Source of the DNA: Variovorax sp. EL159
GTDB lineage: Bacteria; Pseudomonadota; Gammaproteobacteria; Burkholderiales; Burkholderiaceae_C
Length of the DNA stretch: 64,000 nucleotides
Assembly (NCBI RefSeq): GCF_900100965.1
Contig: NZ_FMUJ01000004.1
Coordinates: 434,001-498,000, forward strand
Reading direction: 5' to 3'
Shown: in pieces, positions 61,693 through 64,000 of the stretch
Numbering within the stretch: position 1 is the first letter of the stretch
Layout: each line of letters begins with the position of its first letter
The notes under the pieces: model-generated
Seen by the model: only the letters and a program-made list of their open reading frames with translations
Told to the model about the DNA's origin: nothing
Databases searched by the model: none
Program-made: the position numbers and the translations under genes

Positions 61693-62489
61693 GCGCGGTG
61701 CAGACACTGAAGCTAGACGCCCGCCAGCGCGCGATGCTCGACGAGATGGGCGTGAAGGTCTGGTGGCCGATGCCCGAGGTGGTCGAAGAGGCGCCTGTTG
61801 CCATTGAAGCGGTAGCGGCTGTCGAAGAGCAGGCGCCCGTGAGCGAGCGATTCGTTGCCGAGGCGCCGCCAGCTCCGGCCCCCGCGCCTGTGGCCGCACG
61901 GCCTGCCGCCGCGCCCGCCCCGGTCGCCCGCCCCGCACCCGCCACCCCCGCGACCCATGGCGCCGCCGTCCTCATCGAAACCCCGCGCCGCCTGTACGGC
62001 GAAGCGTCCGATCCCTTGGCATCGGTGGAAGGCGGCTGGCTGGTCGTGGCCGACATGCCGCCCGAAGCCGACGGCCGCCACGGCGAGCCCTTCGCGGGCG
62101 ATGCCGGCAAGCTGCTCGACAACATGCTGCGTGCCCTCAAGCTGCACGACGGCAAGACGCCGGTGCACCTGGTGCGCACCCATCGCGGCGTGGCCGCCGG
62201 CCAGCCCGACAGCCCGCGCCCGATGGCCGAGGCTTTCGACGAACACGCAGCGGTGCTCGCCCCCCGCGTCGTACTGGCCATGGGCCCCCTGGCCGCCCAG
62301 AGCCTCATGCAAAGCGGCGACCCGCTCGGCAAGCTGCGCGGCCGCGTCGTGCCGCTGGCATCGGCTGGTGGCGCGGCGGTGGTGGCGACGTATCACCCGG
62401 CCTATCTGCTGCGCAACCCCGCCGACAAGGCCCGCGCGTGGGCCGACCTTTGCCTCGCGGCCGAGCAGCACACGCCAACCCCCGGTTGA
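61689..62489 (+). CDS. Uracil-DNA glycosylase superfamily protein, degenerate family 4-like
   Basis: A 266-residue protein with an N-terminal 30-residue helix region, an Ala/Pro-rich linker (about 33-90) and a C-terminal UDG-like domain. The domain keeps [17 protein letters not shown] and [11 protein letters not shown], parts of motifs A and B of family 4/5 glycosylases. The usual GEAPG is replaced by [10 protein letters not shown]. The four iron-sulfur cysteines are missing; only one cysteine is seen near the end (ADLCLAAE). Activity is therefore uncertain. It is third in the tsaB-rimI operon, a position where UDG genes are common in Betaproteobacteria. Confidence 0.8.
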   Translation: MSAVQTLKLDARQRAMLDEMGVKVWWPMPEVVEEAPVAIEAVAAVEEQAPVSERFVAEAPPAPAPAPVAARPAAAPAPVARPAPATPATHGAAVLIETPRRLYGEASDPLASVEGGWLVVADMPPEADGRHGEPFAGDAGKLLDNMLRALKLHDGKTPVHLVRTHRGVAAGQPDSPRPMAEAFDEHAAVLAPRVVLAMGPLAAQSLMQSGDPLGKLRGRVVPLASAGGAAVVATYHPAYLLRNPADKARAWADLCLAAEQHTPTPG

Positions 62490-62507
62490 GGTCCGGGAGC
62501 GGCCGCC

Positions 62508-62513
62508 TAAAAT
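62508..62513 (+). promoter_or_regulatory. Candidate -10 box for leaderless pyrF
   Basis: TAAAAT, five of six consensus bases, ends eight bases before the pyrF ATG; no Shine-Dalgarno sequence fits between. Transcription would begin at or next to the start codon. Confidence 0.4.
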
Positions 62514-62521
62514 CACGGCCC

Positions 62522-63346
62522 ATGACTTTCCTCGACAAGCTGGCCGCTGCACAGCAAAAAAACAGCTCGTTGCTCTGCGTGGGGCTCGATCCGGAGCCCG
62601 CCAAGTTCCCCGGGGGATACAGGGACGACGCCAGCCGCATCTATGACTTCTGCGCGCGCATCGTCGATGCGACGGCCGACCTGGTCATCGCCTTCAAGCC
62701 CCAGATCGCCTATTTCGCGGCCCACCGCGCCGAAGCCCAGCTCGAACAGCTGATGGAGCACATGCGCCGCAACGCGCCCCACGTGCCCGTGATCCTCGAC
62801 GCGAAGCGCGGCGACATCGGCTCCACCGCCGAGCAGTACGCCCTCGAAGCCTTCGAACGCTACGGCGCCGACGCGGTGACGCTGTCGCCCTTCATGGGTT
62901 TCGATTCGGTGGCGCCGTACCTCAAGCACGAAGGCAAGGGCGCCTTCCTGCTGTGCCGCACCAGCAACCCCGGCGGCTCCGACCTGCAGGGCCAGCGGCT
63001 GGCGGACATCGACGGCCAACCCTTCCTCTACGAGCACGTCGCCAGATTGGCGCAGGGGCCGTGGAACCTCAACGGCCAGCTCGGGCTGGTGGTGGGCGCG
63101 ACCTACCCGGCCGAGATCGAGCGCGTGCGCGCGCTGGCGCCGACGGTGCCGCTGCTGATCCCGGGCGTCGGCGCCCAGGGCGGCGATGCGGTGGCCACGG
63201 TGCGCGCGGGTTGGCGCGCCGATGCACCGATCATCGTGAACTCGTCGCGGGCGATCTGCTACGCGTCGTCCGGCGAAGATTTCGCCGATGCGGCCAAGAA
63301 CGCCGCACGGGCCACGCGCGACGCCCTGGAGGCAGCCAAGGCCTGA
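62522..63346 (+). CDS. pyrF: Orotidine 5'-phosphate decarboxylase, type 2
   Basis: A 274-residue enzyme giving UMP in pyrimidine synthesis. The type 2 sequence is clear: [27 protein letters not shown], the catalytic [17 protein letters not shown] with the Asp-Lys-Asp array, [13 protein letters not shown], and [11 protein letters not shown] with [10 protein letters not shown]. Type 2 is the longer form found in Betaproteobacteria and Actinobacteria. It ends 12 bases before a facing gene. Confidence 0.95.
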   Translation: MTFLDKLAAAQQKNSSLLCVGLDPEPAKFPGGYRDDASRIYDFCARIVDATADLVIAFKPQIAYFAAHRAEAQLEQLMEHMRRNAPHVPVILDAKRGDIGSTAEQYALEAFERYGADAVTLSPFMGFDSVAPYLKHEGKGAFLLCRTSNPGGSDLQGQRLADIDGQPFLYEHVARLAQGPWNLNGQLGLVVGATYPAEIERVRALAPTVPLLIPGVGAQGGDAVATVRAGWRADAPIIVNSSRAICYASSGEDFADAAKNAARATRDALEAAKA

Positions 63347-63358
63347 AAAGCCTGAGGG

Positions 63359-64000
63359 TCAGGCCCGGCGCAGACGGGTGAACGCCTCGAACTCCCAATT
63401 GCGCATCCCCAGCAGCAGCGTGTAGCCCTCGCGGTCCTTCGCGGCCAGCTTCTGGTCGGTCTGGTGCTGCTGCGCAAAGTCTTGCGCCACGCGCTGCAGC
63501 CGTTCGAGAAAAGCCGGCGCCAGTGAGCGGCTGATCTGGCCGTGCACCAGCAGCAGCCCTTCGGCCGGGCCGTCGAAGCCGCCGTTGTAGTAGTCGAGCA
63601 CCACGTTCTCGCGGAAGAACTCCATCACCGGCCCGTGCGGCCGCCAGCGGAAGGTCTTGGCTAGCTTCAGGCGATACCGGTTCAGCGGGCGCAGCTCGAT
63701 GATGCCGATGCGGTCCAGCTGCGCCAGGAAGCCGATGCACTCGGCTTCGCTCACCCGGTAGGCCGCCACGATCTGCTCCAGCGTCCACTGGCTCAGCACG
63801 CTGATCGCCACCAGCAGCAATTTCTTGTCCTTGACCACGGCCTTTTCCTGCTCGTGCGTCAGTTCCTTCAGCAGCGGCTGGGCGTCGGCCACGCGGCGGG
63901 CCAGTTCGGCGAAATCGATCTTCAGCGCCCGGCAGATGGCATCGACGCGCGACAGCGGCATGTCGCTCTTGGCCAGCATCCGCTTGACGCTGGATTCGGC
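63359..64000 (-). CDS. HTH (XRE-like) regulator, N-terminus cut by window edge
   Basis: The frame is open to the last base, so the true start lies outside the window; 213 residues are visible. The region SSVKRMLAKSDMPLSRVDAI followed by CRALKIDFAELARRV looks like the second half of a Cro/C1-type helix-turn-helix. Next come ISVLSQWTLEQIVAAYRVSE and LAQLDRIGIIELRPLNRYRL, and a C-terminal half with VVLDYYNGGFDGPAEGLLLVHGQIS. This pattern is met in proteobacterial transcriptional regulators of unknown ligand. It converges with pyrF. Confidence 0.7.
   Translation of the reverse strand, partial: AESSVKRMLAKSDMPLSRVDAICRALKIDFAELARRVADAQPLLKELTHEQEKAVVKDKKLLLVAISVLSQWTLEQIVAAYRVSEAECIGFLAQLDRIGIIELRPLNRYRLKLAKTFRWRPHGPVMEFFRENVVLDYYNGGFDGPAEGLLLVHGQISRSLAPAFLERLQRVAQDFAQQHQTDQKLAAKDREGYTLLLGMRNWEFEAFTRLRRA

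Noticed and set aside
1..64000. Search for tRNA, rRNA, CRISPR arrays, insertion sequences, integrases or prophage genes
   Set aside because: None was recognised by reading the gaps and gene products; short non-coding RNAs cannot be excluded without covariance searches.

Overview
The window reads as a chromosomal segment of a GC-rich betaproteobacterium of the Comamonadaceae, most like Variovorax. This rests on gene content: an acdS/acdR pair, a fused indolepyruvate:ferredoxin oxidoreductase, a Bug-type binding protein, a DUF1631 gene, and the order pgk-pyk-(insert)-fba-purC-purE-purK-sua5. All identifications come from reading motifs and context; no database search was run. No rRNA, tRNA, CRISPR array, insertion sequence or prophage was seen, and no gene-free stretch exceeds 300 bases.

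Region 1 (1-10.1 kb) is catabolic. On the plus strand are the end of a class II aldolase (otnC-like), otnI-like isomerase, a cytosine-deaminase-like amidohydrolase and a Rid-family protein, all tightly coupled. Facing them is a minus-strand run: creatininase-family hydrolase, ABC ATPase, ABC permease, FAD-linked oxidase, NMT1-type binding protein, flavodoxin-fold quinone reductase, ferredoxin-type reductase and a RutR-like TetR regulator. Together these suggest uptake and breakdown of a small nitrogenous, perhaps heterocyclic, compound. Region 2 (10.2-16.3 kb) has an autotransporter, an MFS exporter with an extra C-terminal domain, and a polar amino-acid ABC permease and binding protein.

Region 3 (16.5-18.6 kb) is the most unusual part: a four-gene plus-strand module of a receiver-like protein, a small Ras-like GTPase with degenerate specificity loop, and two Roadblock/LC7 proteins, ended by a strong terminator. 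Region 4 (18.7-36 kb) is mostly housekeeping: M28 peptidase, Lrp regulator with divergent indolepyruvate oxidoreductase, yajC-secD-secF, DUF1631, smg-dprA-LysM (minus), def-lipoprotein-fmt (plus), and azlC-azlD.

Region 5 (37.1-43.7 kb) is an aromatic-type degradation operon (VOC protein, alpha/beta hydrolase, FAD monooxygenase, DUF2783, metallo-beta-lactamase fold, Bug protein) with a divergent LysR gene. Region 6 (43.7-55.7 kb) carries glycolytic and purine genes interrupted by the ACC deaminase cassette (46.58-49.18 kb). Region 7 (55.7-64 kb) has a secreted lipase-like lipoprotein, dacB, nudK, a DeoR regulator, tsaB-rimI-UDG-like, pyrF and a truncated HTH gene at the edge. Several genes have a -10-like hexamer 6-8 bases before the start codon, hinting at leaderless transcripts.
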